DNA of 11,713 bases, from positions 1 to 11,713 of the forward strand of contig JAFZUF010000042.1 of the NCBI GenBank assembly GCA_017618475.1. Reading direction: 5' to 3'. Within the stretch, counting starts at the first letter, position 1; each line of letters begins with the position of its first letter. This DNA comes from Clostridia bacterium. GTDB taxonomy: Bacteria > Bacillota > Clostridia > Christensenellales > UBA1242. The position numbers were made by a program, and so were the translations under genes. Under the pieces are notes generated by a model. The model made no database searches and had not been told where the DNA came from. It was given only the letters and a program-made list of their open reading frames with translations. Shown here in pieces: positions 1-7,940 of the stretch.

Positions 1-140
1 ATGGTACAAAGACCATGACCAACCAAAACCTCAACCGCGATGCGCGGGTCAGATTGTTGTTGATAAGCTAAATCAACAATCGCTCCTGCGATACAATCAG
101 CTACTTTATCCGGATGAGCCGGATTAACTTTTTCAATCAT
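1..140 (-). CDS. metK: S-adenosylmethionine synthase (methionine adenosyltransferase), N-terminal fragment
   Basis: The enzyme makes S-adenosylmethionine from methionine and ATP in the cytoplasm. Only the first 46 codons are present; the gene runs off the left edge. The protein begins MIEKVNPAHPDKVADCIAGA. The HPDK motif (H9, D11) matches the ATP- and Mg-binding GHPDK motif of MetK. The following helix and the segment RIAVEVLVGHG also match the family. The start is about eight residues closer to this motif than in E. coli-type MetK, and Ala replaces the Gly of GHPDK, so this is a divergent branch. The start is supported by AAAGGA about 9 nt upstream of the ATG. tRNA-Pro lies 48 nt upstream in the same direction, so the two may be co-transcribed. 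The family call is firm; the subfamily is uncertain because most of the gene is missing. Confidence 0.88.
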   Translation of the reverse strand, partial: MIEKVNPAHPDKVADCIAGAIVDLAYQQQSDPRIAVEVLVGHGLCT

Positions 141-188
141 TTGTAAAAATCCTTTTAATTCGGGATTTTATCAGTGACCAATTTTTTA

Positions 189-263
189 TGGTCGGGGTGG
201 CGGGAATTGAACCCACTGCCTCTTGCACCCGAAACAAGCGCGATACCGATTCGCTACACCCCG
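189..263 (-). tRNA. tRNA-Pro, anticodon CGG, with encoded CCA
   Basis: Read on the minus strand, the sequence folds into a full cloverleaf. The 7-bp acceptor stem is CGGGGTG with CACCCCG. The D stem is GCGA/TCGC. The anticodon stem is CTTGT/GCAAG around the loop TTCGGGT, which gives anticodon CGG followed by G37. The T stem is GTGGG/CCCGC with loop TTCAATT. The discriminator is A, and CCA is genomically encoded at 189-191. Anticodon CGG reads the proline codon CCG. The gene sits directly upstream of metK on the same strand. Confidence 0.95.
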
Positions 264-271
264 GTAACAAC

Positions 272-303
272 ACCATATCATAAAAACGTTGACGAGGCAA
301 TAA
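272..303 (-). promoter_or_regulatory. candidate promoter of tRNA-Pro (and possibly metK)
   Basis: On the minus strand TTGCCT (300-295) and TATGGT (277-272) are separated by 17 nt, which would start transcription a few nucleotides before the tRNA. A better -10, TATGAT (282-277), overlaps it, but the -35 for that one (TTATTG) is weak and only 15 nt away. A promoter here is likely from its position just upstream of the tRNA; which hexamers are used is unclear. Confidence 0.4.
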
Positions 304-350
304 CTTTATGAAAAACTGGTTATACTTAATTAATTTTTTGGAGAAAACAA

Positions 351-1637
351 ATGAAACATTGGTGGAAAATTTTAGCATTGTGCTTGGTGTGCAGTACCTC
401 TGCAATAATCTTTACCGGCTGTGTTGAAAACGAAATTAGCGCATCAGACGATAAAATTGTTGAAGAACAAATTGTTGACGAAAATAACATTATCGATGAT
501 GGCGACCAATCTGTAACTGATCATCCAAATGACACCGAGAATAATACTGACGATGGCAATAATACAAAACAAGAAGACCCGCAAAACAACGTCACACTTG
601 TGCCAAACGATGACGAAAGCACCACCGGTGAAGACAGCAATCAAACACCAAATGATGGTATTGGTAACGAAACCCCTACGCCACATGACGAAAATAACGA
701 TGATAACAATAATCAAGTTGGCGACAATTCCAACGAAGGTGAACCTGGCGAACCGGAAGATCCCCAAGAGCCGAAAGCACCGCACCAACACACACCAAGT
801 GAAACTTGGACGGTAACAGCAGATGCAACCTGCGAAAAAGACGGGACTAAAGTTTTATATTGCACCGAATGTGGCGAAATTATTGAAATACAAACCATTG
901 AAGCAACCGGACACAGTTATACACACTATGTTACCGAACCAACTTGTACCGCAGGCGGTTACACAACCCACGCTTGTACTCGTTGCGGACATTCTTACAT
1001 AGATACCGAAACCAAAGCCTTGGGACATGATTACGAACACGTAGTTACCGACCCGACTTGTACCGAAGCCGGTTACACCACCCATACCTGTACCCGTTGC
1101 GGGGGAACTTATACGGATTCTGAAACTTTAGCATTAGGACATGAATTTGACGACGAAACTCACCACTGCACAAGATGTGGTATCGCCGACCCAGATTATG
1201 TTGACCCCGATTACGTCGACCCCGACGCTTTAATGCAAAACCCCGCCAACACTTATTGGTACTTTACATACGGTAGTAAAAATAGAATAATTGCTTTTTA
1301 TTTTACGGAGTATAACGAAAACATAAAGCAAGGAAAATATTGTGCTTTCAAAGGCGAAATTGAAAACGGTAAATTTATTAAATATGCAGACCCTCAAAGC
1401 GCTAAATCTGATTACAATGGCACTTATGACATTATCAAAAGCAATGGTGAGTATTCAATTCATTTTCACGACGATTATTGCCAAAATTACAACGAAAATC
1501 ATGATGGTACTTACGTTTATGATTTTACCTTAACTTTTGACAAAAATACCTATACTTTAATCGACGAAAACGAATATAGTGATTACAATTTAATTTATAA
1601 AAACAAAACAATAACTTTTGGTGGCTACGCAGACTAA
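351..1637 (+). CDS. lipoprotein with acidic linker, three CxxC repeats and a beta-rich C-terminal domain
   Basis: The gene encodes 428 residues. An N-terminal signal ends in the lipobox FTGC (Cys24), so the product should be a membrane-anchored, exported lipoprotein. Residues 25 to about 150 are a low-complexity linker rich in Asp, Glu and Asn. Residues 153-266 hold three 38-residue repeats, followed by a partial fourth unit (CTRCG). Each full repeat has a single Cys followed by CTxCG and ends in a GH-aromatic motif (GHSY, GHDY, GHEF). Such repeats occur in cell-surface proteins of gut Firmicutes and may bind zinc or form disulfides. A short DPDYV duplication follows. Residues 296-428 are rich in Tyr, Phe and Asn with alternating hydrophobic positions, suggesting a beta-sheet domain, perhaps a barrel. 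GGAG lies 7 nt before the ATG. TATACT at 321-326 could be a -10, but no good -35 is visible. Two TAA codons end the gene, and argS follows 13 nt later. The function and ligand are unknown. Confidence 0.85.
   Translation: MKHWWKILALCLVCSTSAIIFTGCVENEISASDDKIVEEQIVDENNIIDDGDQSVTDHPNDTENNTDDGNNTKQEDPQNNVTLVPNDDESTTGEDSNQTPNDGIGNETPTPHDENNDDNNNQVGDNSNEGEPGEPEDPQEPKAPHQHTPSETWTVTADATCEKDGTKVLYCTECGEIIEIQTIEATGHSYTHYVTEPTCTAGGYTTHACTRCGHSYIDTETKALGHDYEHVVTDPTCTEAGYTTHTCTRCGGTYTDSETLALGHEFDDETHHCTRCGIADPDYVDPDYVDPDALMQNPANTYWYFTYGSKNRIIAFYFTEYNENIKQGKYCAFKGEIENGKFIKYADPQSAKSDYNGTYDIIKSNGEYSIHFHDDYCQNYNENHDGTYVYDFTLTFDKNTYTLIDENEYSDYNLIYKNKTITFGGYAD
807..1185 (+). repeat. three tandem 38-codon CxxC repeats plus a partial fourth unit
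   Basis: These are protein-level repeats inside the lipoprotein gene. Unit 1 is 807-920, unit 2 is 921-1034, unit 3 is 1035-1148, and the partial unit is 1149-1185. Units 2 and 3 are close at both levels (PTCT then GYTTHxCTRCG then LGH), and their DNA is also visibly related. Unit 1 is more diverged, with ATCEKDGTKVLYCTECG. The pattern points to fairly recent duplication of the last two units. Confidence 0.85.
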
Positions 1638-1650
1638 TAAGAGGTATAAT
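1622..1650 (+). promoter_or_regulatory. argS ribosome binding site, with a possible internal -10 box
   Basis: AAGAGG (1639-1644) ends 6 nt before the ATG at 1651 and is a good Shine-Dalgarno sequence. Directly after it, TATAAT (1645-1650) matches the -10 consensus. It lies 6 nt before a second in-frame ATG at 1657, the same geometry as the leaderless-type promoters elsewhere in the window. The matching -35 (TGGCTA, 1622-1627) is poor, so the internal promoter is only a possibility. Confidence 0.35.
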
Positions 1651-3288
1651 ATGACGATGAATATCAAACAACTGTTAGAGCAACATTTACAACAAATCGA
1701 GCCGACCGCAACTTTATCAATCAGCGAAAAAGCGGACTTCCAATGCAATACGGCGTTCAGCTTAGCCAAGCAACAACACCAAAACCCGGCGGTCATTGCC
1801 GGTCACATCGCGGAACAATGGAACCAACGAGCAAGCGACCTTGCCACTGCTACATCCGTGGGCGGTTTTATTAACTTTACCATTACCGACGAACAACTGA
1901 AAACCCTTGCGGAATTTGTAACCGAAAAACATGTACTACCCTTACCGCAACAAACGCCACGAACAATATTTTTTGATTACGGTGGCGCCAACATTGCTAA
2001 GGAATTACATATTGGCCACTTACGCTCCCCCATTATTGGCGAAGCCTTGAAACGTACATTCCAAGCCTTTGGACACCGTACCATTGCCGGCGCTTACTTA
2101 GGCGATTGGGGTTTACAAATGGGTTTGGTAATTGCCTCAATCATTGAACAAGGAATTGACGTCCACGACGTAACGTTGTCCATGCTCGGTGAAATTTATC
2201 CCGCAGCATCTAAACGCAAAAACGTCGACCCCAAATTTTACGAACGCGCCGCTACCATTACTGCCAAACTGCAAAATTTTGAAGAACCTTATTATGAGAT
2301 GTGTCAGGTGTTACGTAAATTGTCGGTAACCCAAGTACAAAAAAACTACCAAAAATTAAACTGCACTTTTGACCTTTATGACGGCGAAAGCACTTATCAA
2401 CCTAACGTTAAAAAAGTAATTGAGATTTTACAAGACAAAAAAATGTTGGAAAAATCGCAAGGTGCCTTGATTGTCAACGTTGCACAGCCCGATGATCAAA
2501 AACCCATGCCACCGGTCATTATTAAAAAGCAAAATGGCGGCGACTTGTATGCGACTTCCGATATTTCAGCGATTTACACCCGCATGCAAGAATACCACCC
2601 TGACCAATTTATTTATTTAACCGATGCCCGCCAAGCATTACACTTTGAACAGATTTTCCGTGTCGCCCGCATGGCCGACTTAGTTCCACCAACCACTACT
2701 TTGACCCATATTGGTTATGGTACCATTAATGGCAAGGATGGCAAACCATTCAAAACCCGTGATGGTGGCACGATTAAGTTGGAAGATATTTTGGATACCG
2801 TAGCCGGAGCCACTACTGAATTTGCGGTTGGACTTGCCGCAATTAAATTTGCCGACTTAATAAACCAAGTTCACAAAGATTACATTTTCGATTTACAAAA
2901 ATGTATTTCCTTTGAAGGTAAAACTGGCCCATACATTTTATATACCATCGTACGTATTAATGCTATTTTTGCTAAAGCCGGCAAATTTCAATGTAACTTT
3001 AATAACTTATCTAAGTACATGACACCCGCAATTCGTAAGGTCATTATGGACGTGGTAAAATTAACTGAAGCTTATAATGTCGTGGTTAATACCTTATCAT
3101 TAAATGCCTTAGCCGATGCCATTTACAATTTGGCGAACAGTTTTACAACTTTCTATACCGAACAAAATATTATTCATGAAACTGACTTAGTGAAAAAAGA
3201 GTTATGTTTATCAATTGCACAACTCACAAAAACAGCATTAAAAATCGGATTACATACTTTAGCGATTGATACCGTTGAAAAAATGTAA
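1651..3288 (+). CDS. argS: arginyl-tRNA synthetase
   Basis: This is a class I aminoacyl-tRNA synthetase that charges tRNA-Arg with arginine in the cytoplasm. The protein is 545 residues, at the short end of the usual 550-580. An N-terminal additional domain (about 1-100) contains GGFINFTI. The catalytic domain carries the HIGH motif intact at residues 120-123, within GGANIAKELHIGHLRSP. The KMSKS-like loop is FKTRDGG (from residue 367), the usual degenerate form in ArgS. The C-terminal DALR-type anticodon-binding domain includes TGPYILYTIVRI and ends in a family-typical VEKM. The start at 1651 is chosen for its Shine-Dalgarno sequence; the frame is open back to a TTG at 1618, but that would overlap the lipoprotein gene. 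The ATG at 1657 is an alternative. The gene lies 13 nt after the lipoprotein gene, probably one transcript. It converges on the next gene with only 11 nt between the stops and no clear terminator. Confidence 0.97.
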   Translation: MTMNIKQLLEQHLQQIEPTATLSISEKADFQCNTAFSLAKQQHQNPAVIAGHIAEQWNQRASDLATATSVGGFINFTITDEQLKTLAEFVTEKHVLPLPQQTPRTIFFDYGGANIAKELHIGHLRSPIIGEALKRTFQAFGHRTIAGAYLGDWGLQMGLVIASIIEQGIDVHDVTLSMLGEIYPAASKRKNVDPKFYERAATITAKLQNFEEPYYEMCQVLRKLSVTQVQKNYQKLNCTFDLYDGESTYQPNVKKVIEILQDKKMLEKSQGALIVNVAQPDDQKPMPPVIIKKQNGGDLYATSDISAIYTRMQEYHPDQFIYLTDARQALHFEQIFRVARMADLVPPTTTLTHIGYGTINGKDGKPFKTRDGGTIKLEDILDTVAGATTEFAVGLAAIKFADLINQVHKDYIFDLQKCISFEGKTGPYILYTIVRINAIFAKAGKFQCNFNNLSKYMTPAIRKVIMDVVKLTEAYNVVVNTLSLNALADAIYNLANSFTTFYTEQNIIHETDLVKKELCLSIAQLTKTALKIGLHTLAIDTVEKM

Positions 3289-3299
3289 AAAATTAACCA

Positions 3300-5162
3300 T
3301 TAAAGGAAATTTTTAAATTCGCTGGTCACCACGGTAATTTGATGTTCGTTCTTGTAGTCTTTCAAAATATTAGAACGATAATTGTTGTTTTCACGTTTGA
3401 AATAAGCATCGACCAAAGTATGAAACAAGGTACGTGTACCATACGAAGTTAAGGTCGCAAATAACGTGTCACCATAATTTTGTTCTAATAAACTAATGCT
3501 ACTACTTTCCATACCTGCAGCACCAGTATAAATAAATTCGCTAACATCACGGGTATACATAATAATGTGCGCACCGAATTCTGTCCATACCAAACCCGAA
3601 ATCGCGCCCTTTTCACCTGCCTCAAACAATTCCAAACTTGCATTAGTAAAGGCTTCCACCATCGTATTATTACCTTTCGTGGTCGTCATCAAGTATTCAT
3701 ATTGCGGTTTAGAACTGGAATTTAATTGTTCCAAATTTTGCATACCCGGATCAGAATTATACTTGTTAATATATTCACGAAAAATCTTGTATTTTGCTTG
3801 TAAATTATCCGTTTTATTTAAAGCAGTTTGCACCTCAATCAAAACATCATCAGCGGAAACACTATTACTCATCGTTTTCGCATACAATTCATTTAAATCA
3901 TTTTGTGCGTTATAAGATGGATTATTTTTAACTTTATTTTGAATATTGGTGTACTCGGTTTTTTGCTCTTCGGTAAAACCAATTAAGATATGGCTGACAT
4001 TAAACAAATTATTAGCAACATCACTTGGTAAATAATAAACATCTGCCAAACCAGAAGACATTACACTTGATTCCAAATCACTGTCAGGGAAACTCTTCTG
4101 TTTATCAATCGCATTAGCGGTTTTCTTAATGTAATATTGAATAGTTTTTTCGGCAATATTACTGGCAATCTCACGACCACGACCAAAGTAAGCTGGCAAA
4201 ATGGTTAAATGTTGACGATTAACCCCATTAATCATATCGCACCATGTTTCAAAGTCTTGACTACGTGTTAAATATGCATCCCAAGCAACTTTAGCATCAT
4301 CATCGGACAAAGTGATAAAATCTAAATTATAAGCTGTAGTAAGACGTTCAACCGCAATTGAAGCTTGGTTTGCCTTAACAATGCGGTCAATTTCACGGTT
4401 CAATACAGCACGTTCAGCTTTAGATAAATATTTAAAATATTCGTTTCCCGGTTGTAAATAATCACGCTCTGGTGTTTTTAAACCAGTAAAACCATTTTCC
4501 AGTGATTGTAAATTACGGACAATTTTAGAAATAGCTTGTTTCACATTCTTTTGGGATGCGACACCAGGCACCGCCGGAATATAGTATTGATAATCAGATA
4601 ATACCAAAGTGCCGGTTCCCTCTTCATCCTGATAACTGGTTAAATCCATGGTAAAAACACGTTCATCGTTTTCGTAACTCACAAAAATACTTGGGCTATA
4701 AGGTTGATCGACTTCAGTATCGTCATCGGTTTCATCTTGATCAGCATTATCATCCAAGTTCAAAGCTTCATAAATATATGAACGCAATGAAGAATCCAAT
4801 GATTTATACGCTTTTTGCAGGGCTAAAGCTTTTTCAGATTCGCGCAATTCACCAAATTTTTCCAGTGATTTACTTTCCAAGATTTTGTTATTTAACAAAG
4901 CCGTTGCAATATATTCCAATAAATCTTCAGTCGAAGAATAATAATTAACGTACTGATAGCCCCACTCTAAGTAACCATAATATAACTCTTGTCGTGAAAT
5001 TGAAATTTCATCATTGGCAGCCGTTACCACCATTTTATTGGCACTGTATTTTTTATCTTTATCGGTTGCAAATAAAGAACATGCCGAAAAACTGATTGCC
5101 ACGATCATAATTAATACAATTGTTGTTAACCTTGCCAAAATTTTACGCATCGTCATAGTCAT
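3300..5162 (-). CDS. PrsA/SurA-like foldase lipoprotein with a modified parvulin domain
   Basis: The gene encodes 620 residues. A basic and hydrophobic signal ends in FSAC (Cys28), so the product should be an exported lipoprotein. Residues after about 40 (VVTAANDEISISRQELYYGY) resemble the SurA/PrsA N-terminal chaperone domain. The C-terminal half has parvulin (PPIC) landmarks: SHILIGF (His391), DPG, MVEAF, and WTEFGAHII (His532). The span between the two His is about 140 residues, whereas a normal parvulin domain is about 90, and the conserved GGDLGWF segment is not recognisable. The domain therefore carries an insertion and may act as a chaperone more than an isomerase. An Asp/Glu-rich tract lies near residues 134-155. 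About 80 further residues follow the domain. The likely role is folding of exported proteins at the outer face of the membrane. There is no Shine-Dalgarno sequence; the -10 TATAAT lies 5 nt before the first ATG. The start reads ATG-ACT-ATG-ACG-ATG, so the exact initiator is uncertain. Confidence 0.8.
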   Translation of the reverse strand: MTMTMRKILARLTTIVLIMIVAISFSACSLFATDKDKKYSANKMVVTAANDEISISRQELYYGYLEWGYQYVNYYSSTEDLLEYIATALLNNKILESKSLEKFGELRESEKALALQKAYKSLDSSLRSYIYEALNLDDNADQDETDDDTEVDQPYSPSIFVSYENDERVFTMDLTSYQDEEGTGTLVLSDYQYYIPAVPGVASQKNVKQAISKIVRNLQSLENGFTGLKTPERDYLQPGNEYFKYLSKAERAVLNREIDRIVKANQASIAVERLTTAYNLDFITLSDDDAKVAWDAYLTRSQDFETWCDMINGVNRQHLTILPAYFGRGREIASNIAEKTIQYYIKKTANAIDKQKSFPDSDLESSVMSSGLADVYYLPSDVANNLFNVSHILIGFTEEQKTEYTNIQNKVKNNPSYNAQNDLNELYAKTMSNSVSADDVLIEVQTALNKTDNLQAKYKIFREYINKYNSDPGMQNLEQLNSSSKPQYEYLMTTTKGNNTMVEAFTNASLELFEAGEKGAISGLVWTEFGAHIIMYTRDVSEFIYTGAAGMESSSISLLEQNYGDTLFATLTSYGTRTLFHTLVDAYFKRENNNYRSNILKDYKNEHQITVVTSEFKNFL

Positions 5163-5167
5163 TTAAT

Positions 5168-5196
5168 ATTATAAACCAAAAACAATCATCTTTACA
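5168..5196 (-). promoter_or_regulatory. leaderless-type promoter of the PrsA-like gene
   Basis: On the minus strand TGTAAA (5196-5191; or TTGTAA shifted by one) is followed by 17 nt and a perfect TATAAT (5173-5168). The ATG begins after 5 more nucleotides (ATTAA), so transcription should start at or next to the ATG. No Shine-Dalgarno sequence is present. Confidence 0.6.
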
Positions 5197-5220
5197 ATGA
5201 AATTTTTTATATTCTTACGC

Positions 5221-7314
5221 TTACCTTTCCATACATGCTTCTTGAACAAATTGATTACGGTAATGATTAGTCATATGTTGATTATGTTCATTATACTTAG
5301 CATTTTGTATTAAATCATTACGTACCCAATTATCAATGTCCATTGTTACGTGTTCCACCGATACCGCATAATCTTTACTATCTAACTGAGCATTAGGCGT
5401 ATTGTTGACCTTTGACTTTCCTTGTGGAGAAAGTTTACACAAATCAGAAGATATGCGGCTATACTCTTGAGAACCCAAGAAACGTACTGTCATTTCATCC
5501 AAATCTTGATTGTTAATTTCAGAATCTTCAACCTTTCCAACTAAATTAAACATTTCTGCTGCCATCATACGTTTGGCATTCAATTGGTTAGGCGTACTAC
5601 TACTGTTAGCTACACGATGGAAAGTTTGTAAAGCGGTAGCCATCGCATCATTAGCGGTTTTATCCTTGCTATTCTGTAAGAAATCCTCTACTACCTTGTT
5701 ACCCTTATTATTCTGTTCATCTAAAACTTGACTTTCCAATGTCGCATAATAGTTAACGTTATTTAATATCGCAGAATTTGGATTATTAAAGACCTTTTCT
5801 TCTTGTTCTTTTAAAATCTCTCCCGCCGTTGTAATACGTTTATCCAAATATTCGTTCAATTGTTTTGTTTGCAAATGTTGTTGCGCACTAAGATTGCAAT
5901 CATCCAAGTTAAGCGTGTTTTCAATAAGCTGCATTTTATCTGCCAACAAGCGCGCTTTAAGTTTGTTAACAAATTCACCTGCTGCGTTTAATTCACCATT
6001 GACATCCTTGCAAGCATTAGGGATTGGCTTATATTCGGTTTGCCAAGCTTGTGTTAAATCTTCTTCATTGCGGATAGTATCGGCTTCTTTCGGATCAAAA
6101 CAGGCATATCCCAATGACTCCATCATTCCCTGTACAAAACCAATAATTGGCATATACTTATAAAGTACTTCTTTAAAAAATGTAGAAATTTGTTCAAGTA
6201 ATGGTTGTAAACCACGCCATGGCCCCTTTTTACCTTTTTTCATGCCTAATTCTTTATCAAATTCGACAGAAGCTCCGATTCCATCATTGATCTTTTCTAC
6301 AAATTTACGACCAGTTTTTCCCATTACATTACCAATTTTATTTTCCTTGGTCATGCCAGAATTTTTAGGATCATTTTTTTGTTGAATTTTTTGATCTTTG
6401 GAGCGGGTTTGCAAAAATGTAATTAATTGCTCGTTAGAATTTCCCGCAGCGGCTAAAACATCTTTAATCGAAAATTCAGTTTTTGGGTTTTTTCCATCCA
6501 CTTTACATCTTTGTTCACAAAATTTAATACTGGATTGAAATAAACTTTCGTTAGCTTTTATTTTTTGCCACATAATTTCAGCATCATCTTTTGATATATT
6601 CGGATCCATCCATGTTGCCAAATCATTATGGCTTGTAGGAATTTTTGTATTCAAAAATGATTGAACATCCACACTTGAACCAAAAACACGTTTTGTACAA
6701 TCCTCTAAATTTTTTTCAACATTTTTAATACGATATTTTTGTAACAAGCACGAATAAGAACTTTGCGGATCACCTTGACCACTACGCTCTTGCAACAACC
6801 AATCGTTAAATTCGTCAGCACGATATTGATTTCCCAACCATGATTTAAAATCGGCATAACGAATATCGTCCCAAAGTGCCAATGCCTCATCTTTTTCAAA
6901 ATCATTTAAATCCTGATCATTAAGTCCCAAACTAAGCGTTAAAATCAGCATTTCAATGGTACTACCATTTTGCACATTATTGGTAATTGATTGAAGATAC
7001 TCACGACGTTGTGTCGCATCCATGGACAAACCATTAACATTAACTTGTTCAAGCAAACTTTCCGCGGCTTTACGATCAAATGCCGTGTTTCTTCGTAAGT
7101 ACTGATCACCATGGCGGTCATTCTCTAACTGAGCAAGTAACGCTTCTTTGATATATGATAAAATTTGGGTACTATCAGTGTTAGGATCAACCAGCAACCT
7201 TTCGATTTCTGCTTCACTCAATTCCGGTTGCGTTTCATTATTACGCAAACCCAAACTCTTTAAAGCGTGCACAAAATATTTTTTTACACCATTTGATAAT
7301 GTCAAATTTCTCAT
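5221..7314 (-). CDS. 697-residue protein of unknown function, predicted cytoplasmic and alpha-helical
   Basis: I do not recognise this protein. It has no signal peptide and is hydrophilic along most of its length. It is rich in Asn, Gln, Glu, Asp and Lys with heptad-like hydrophobic spacing, so it is probably mostly alpha-helical. The N-terminal half has several EAL/LW-type helices and Cys-containing segments. A basic stretch lies near residues 325-365 (ending KKGKKGPWRG). It is followed by the only notable hydrophobic stretch, about 366-402, containing YMPIIGFVQGMMESLG, which could be a buried or membrane-associating helix. The remainder is again charged and helical. No catalytic motif or nucleotide-binding loop was found. 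The DNA looks AT-richer by eye than the flanking housekeeping genes. There is no Shine-Dalgarno sequence; an extended -10 promoter ends 5 nt before the ATG. It is followed by the PrsA-like gene and preceded by the two coiled-coil genes, all on the same strand. The reading frame is convincing; the function is open. Confidence 0.8.
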   Translation of the reverse strand: MRNLTLSNGVKKYFVHALKSLGLRNNETQPELSEAEIERLLVDPNTDSTQILSYIKEALLAQLENDRHGDQYLRRNTAFDRKAAESLLEQVNVNGLSMDATQRREYLQSITNNVQNGSTIEMLILTLSLGLNDQDLNDFEKDEALALWDDIRYADFKSWLGNQYRADEFNDWLLQERSGQGDPQSSYSCLLQKYRIKNVEKNLEDCTKRVFGSSVDVQSFLNTKIPTSHNDLATWMDPNISKDDAEIMWQKIKANESLFQSSIKFCEQRCKVDGKNPKTEFSIKDVLAAAGNSNEQLITFLQTRSKDQKIQQKNDPKNSGMTKENKIGNVMGKTGRKFVEKINDGIGASVEFDKELGMKKGKKGPWRGLQPLLEQISTFFKEVLYKYMPIIGFVQGMMESLGYACFDPKEADTIRNEEDLTQAWQTEYKPIPNACKDVNGELNAAGEFVNKLKARLLADKMQLIENTLNLDDCNLSAQQHLQTKQLNEYLDKRITTAGEILKEQEEKVFNNPNSAILNNVNYYATLESQVLDEQNNKGNKVVEDFLQNSKDKTANDAMATALQTFHRVANSSSTPNQLNAKRMMAAEMFNLVGKVEDSEINNQDLDEMTVRFLGSQEYSRISSDLCKLSPQGKSKVNNTPNAQLDSKDYAVSVEHVTMDIDNWVRNDLIQNAKYNEHNQHMTNHYRNQFVQEACMER

Positions 7315-7319
7315 ACTTT

Positions 7320-7348
7320 ATGATAACACTTTTACATACTTTTAGCAA
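7320..7348 (-). promoter_or_regulatory. leaderless-type extended -10 promoter of the 697-residue gene
   Basis: On the minus strand TTGCTA (7348-7343), 17 nt, then TATCAT (7325-7320) preceded by TGT (extended -10). The ATG at 7314 starts 5 nt after the -10 (AAAGT). No Shine-Dalgarno sequence is visible. Confidence 0.6.
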
Positions 7349-7393
7349 TATCAATTTGATTTTTATAAAAAAATATCTCATTAACTAAATAAT

Positions 7394-7894
7394 TTATTGA
7401 CCACATATCGTGCCGGTTTCTTGGTCATTGCCAATCTTACCACGCACAAAATTATCAACCTTAAAGGTAGTCAAACGTTTACCTTGGGTACATTCATTGG
7501 AACCTTCATTTTGAACTTCTTTTTCCAATGTTTTTATTTCATTTTCCAATTTTTCAATTTTTTCTTCAATACCACTGGCTTTTACTTTATCAAATACACG
7601 TTCCTCAGCCTCGATAACCCGTTTTTTTAAAATAATATATTCCCTTTCAATACTATCCAATGAACGTAAAATCGTCTGATCGGCACGATAAGCTTTGCGT
7701 TTAGTAAACACACGTTCCAAAAATGAATATTTTCTCTTTTGAGATTGTTTCGCAATCTTTTTCTGATACATTACCAATCCTAATTTACTATTCAAATCGT
7801 TACGTTCGCTGTGCATTGCAGCATACTGATGGTACAATTGATTAAGCTCTTCCTTTAATTTTCCAAGTTTCAACCGCCGTGAACCTTCATCCAT
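7394..7894 (-). CDS. 166-residue coiled-coil protein, paralogue of the N-terminal module of the 515-residue neighbour
   Basis: This is a small, highly charged protein of unknown function, with no signal peptide or membrane segment. Residues 1 to about 45 and 75-130 have heptad patterns typical of coiled coils, separated by a basic segment with LERVFTKRKAYR (about 59-70). This matches the neighbouring 515-residue protein at RLKL (7-10 in both), AM (26-27), KL (37-38), FERLVTNRKAYR (offset 2), and SGIxxxIE (S107 versus S109). The roughly 50-residue C-terminal tail is unrelated and ends in CGQ. I chose the ATG at 7894 over the upstream in-frame ATG at 7906 for two reasons: RLKL then falls at residues 7-10 in both proteins, and the upstream ATG overlaps the TATAAT box of a strong promoter. 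It could be a partner or regulator that dimerises with the larger protein through the shared module; this is inference. Confidence 0.75.
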   Translation of the reverse strand: MDEGSRRLKLGKLKEELNQLYHQYAAMHSERNDLNSKLGLVMYQKKIAKQSQKRKYSFLERVFTKRKAYRADQTILRSLDSIEREYIILKKRVIEAEERVFDKVKASGIEEKIEKLENEIKTLEKEVQNEGSNECTQGKRLTTFKVDNFVRGKIGNDQETGTICGQ

Positions 7895-7904
7895 AATAGC
7901 GGTC

Positions 7905-7933
7905 ATTATAACAAACTAAATTACGTTTGTAAA
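7905..7933 (-). promoter_or_regulatory. strong extended -10 promoter of the 166-residue gene
   Basis: On the minus strand TTTACA (7933-7928), 17 nt, then perfect TATAAT (7910-7905) preceded by TGT. Transcription should begin about 3 nt before the ATG at 7894. It begins right after the stop of the 515-residue gene (7941), so the smaller gene can be transcribed on its own. Confidence 0.7.
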
Positions 7934-7940
7934 GTTTAAC

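Noticed and set aside
176..193. GACCA/TGGTC inverted repeat including the tRNA-Pro CCA end
   Set aside because: Five base pairs only, competes with the tRNA acceptor stem, and no T tract follows it toward metK.
444..1085. Long open frames antisense to, or in the other sense frame of, the lipoprotein gene
   Set aside because: They mirror the low-complexity Asp/Glu/Asn codons and Cys repeats and have no start signals or recognisable protein features; the lipoprotein frame has a signal peptide and repeats.
1618..1650. TTG at 1618 as an upstream start for argS
   Set aside because: It overlaps the lipoprotein gene, has no Shine-Dalgarno sequence, and adds residues (VATQTNKRYN) without similarity to ArgS; the ATG at 1651 has AAGAGG at good spacing.
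3288..3314. AAAAATT/AATTTTT inverted repeat between the convergent argS and PrsA-like genes
   Set aside because: Only A-T pairs with a 13-nt loop; too weak to call a bidirectional terminator.
7895..7906. ATG at 7906 as the start of the 166-residue protein
   Set aside because: It overlaps the TATAAT box, and alignment with the 515-residue paralogue places the first residue at 7894.
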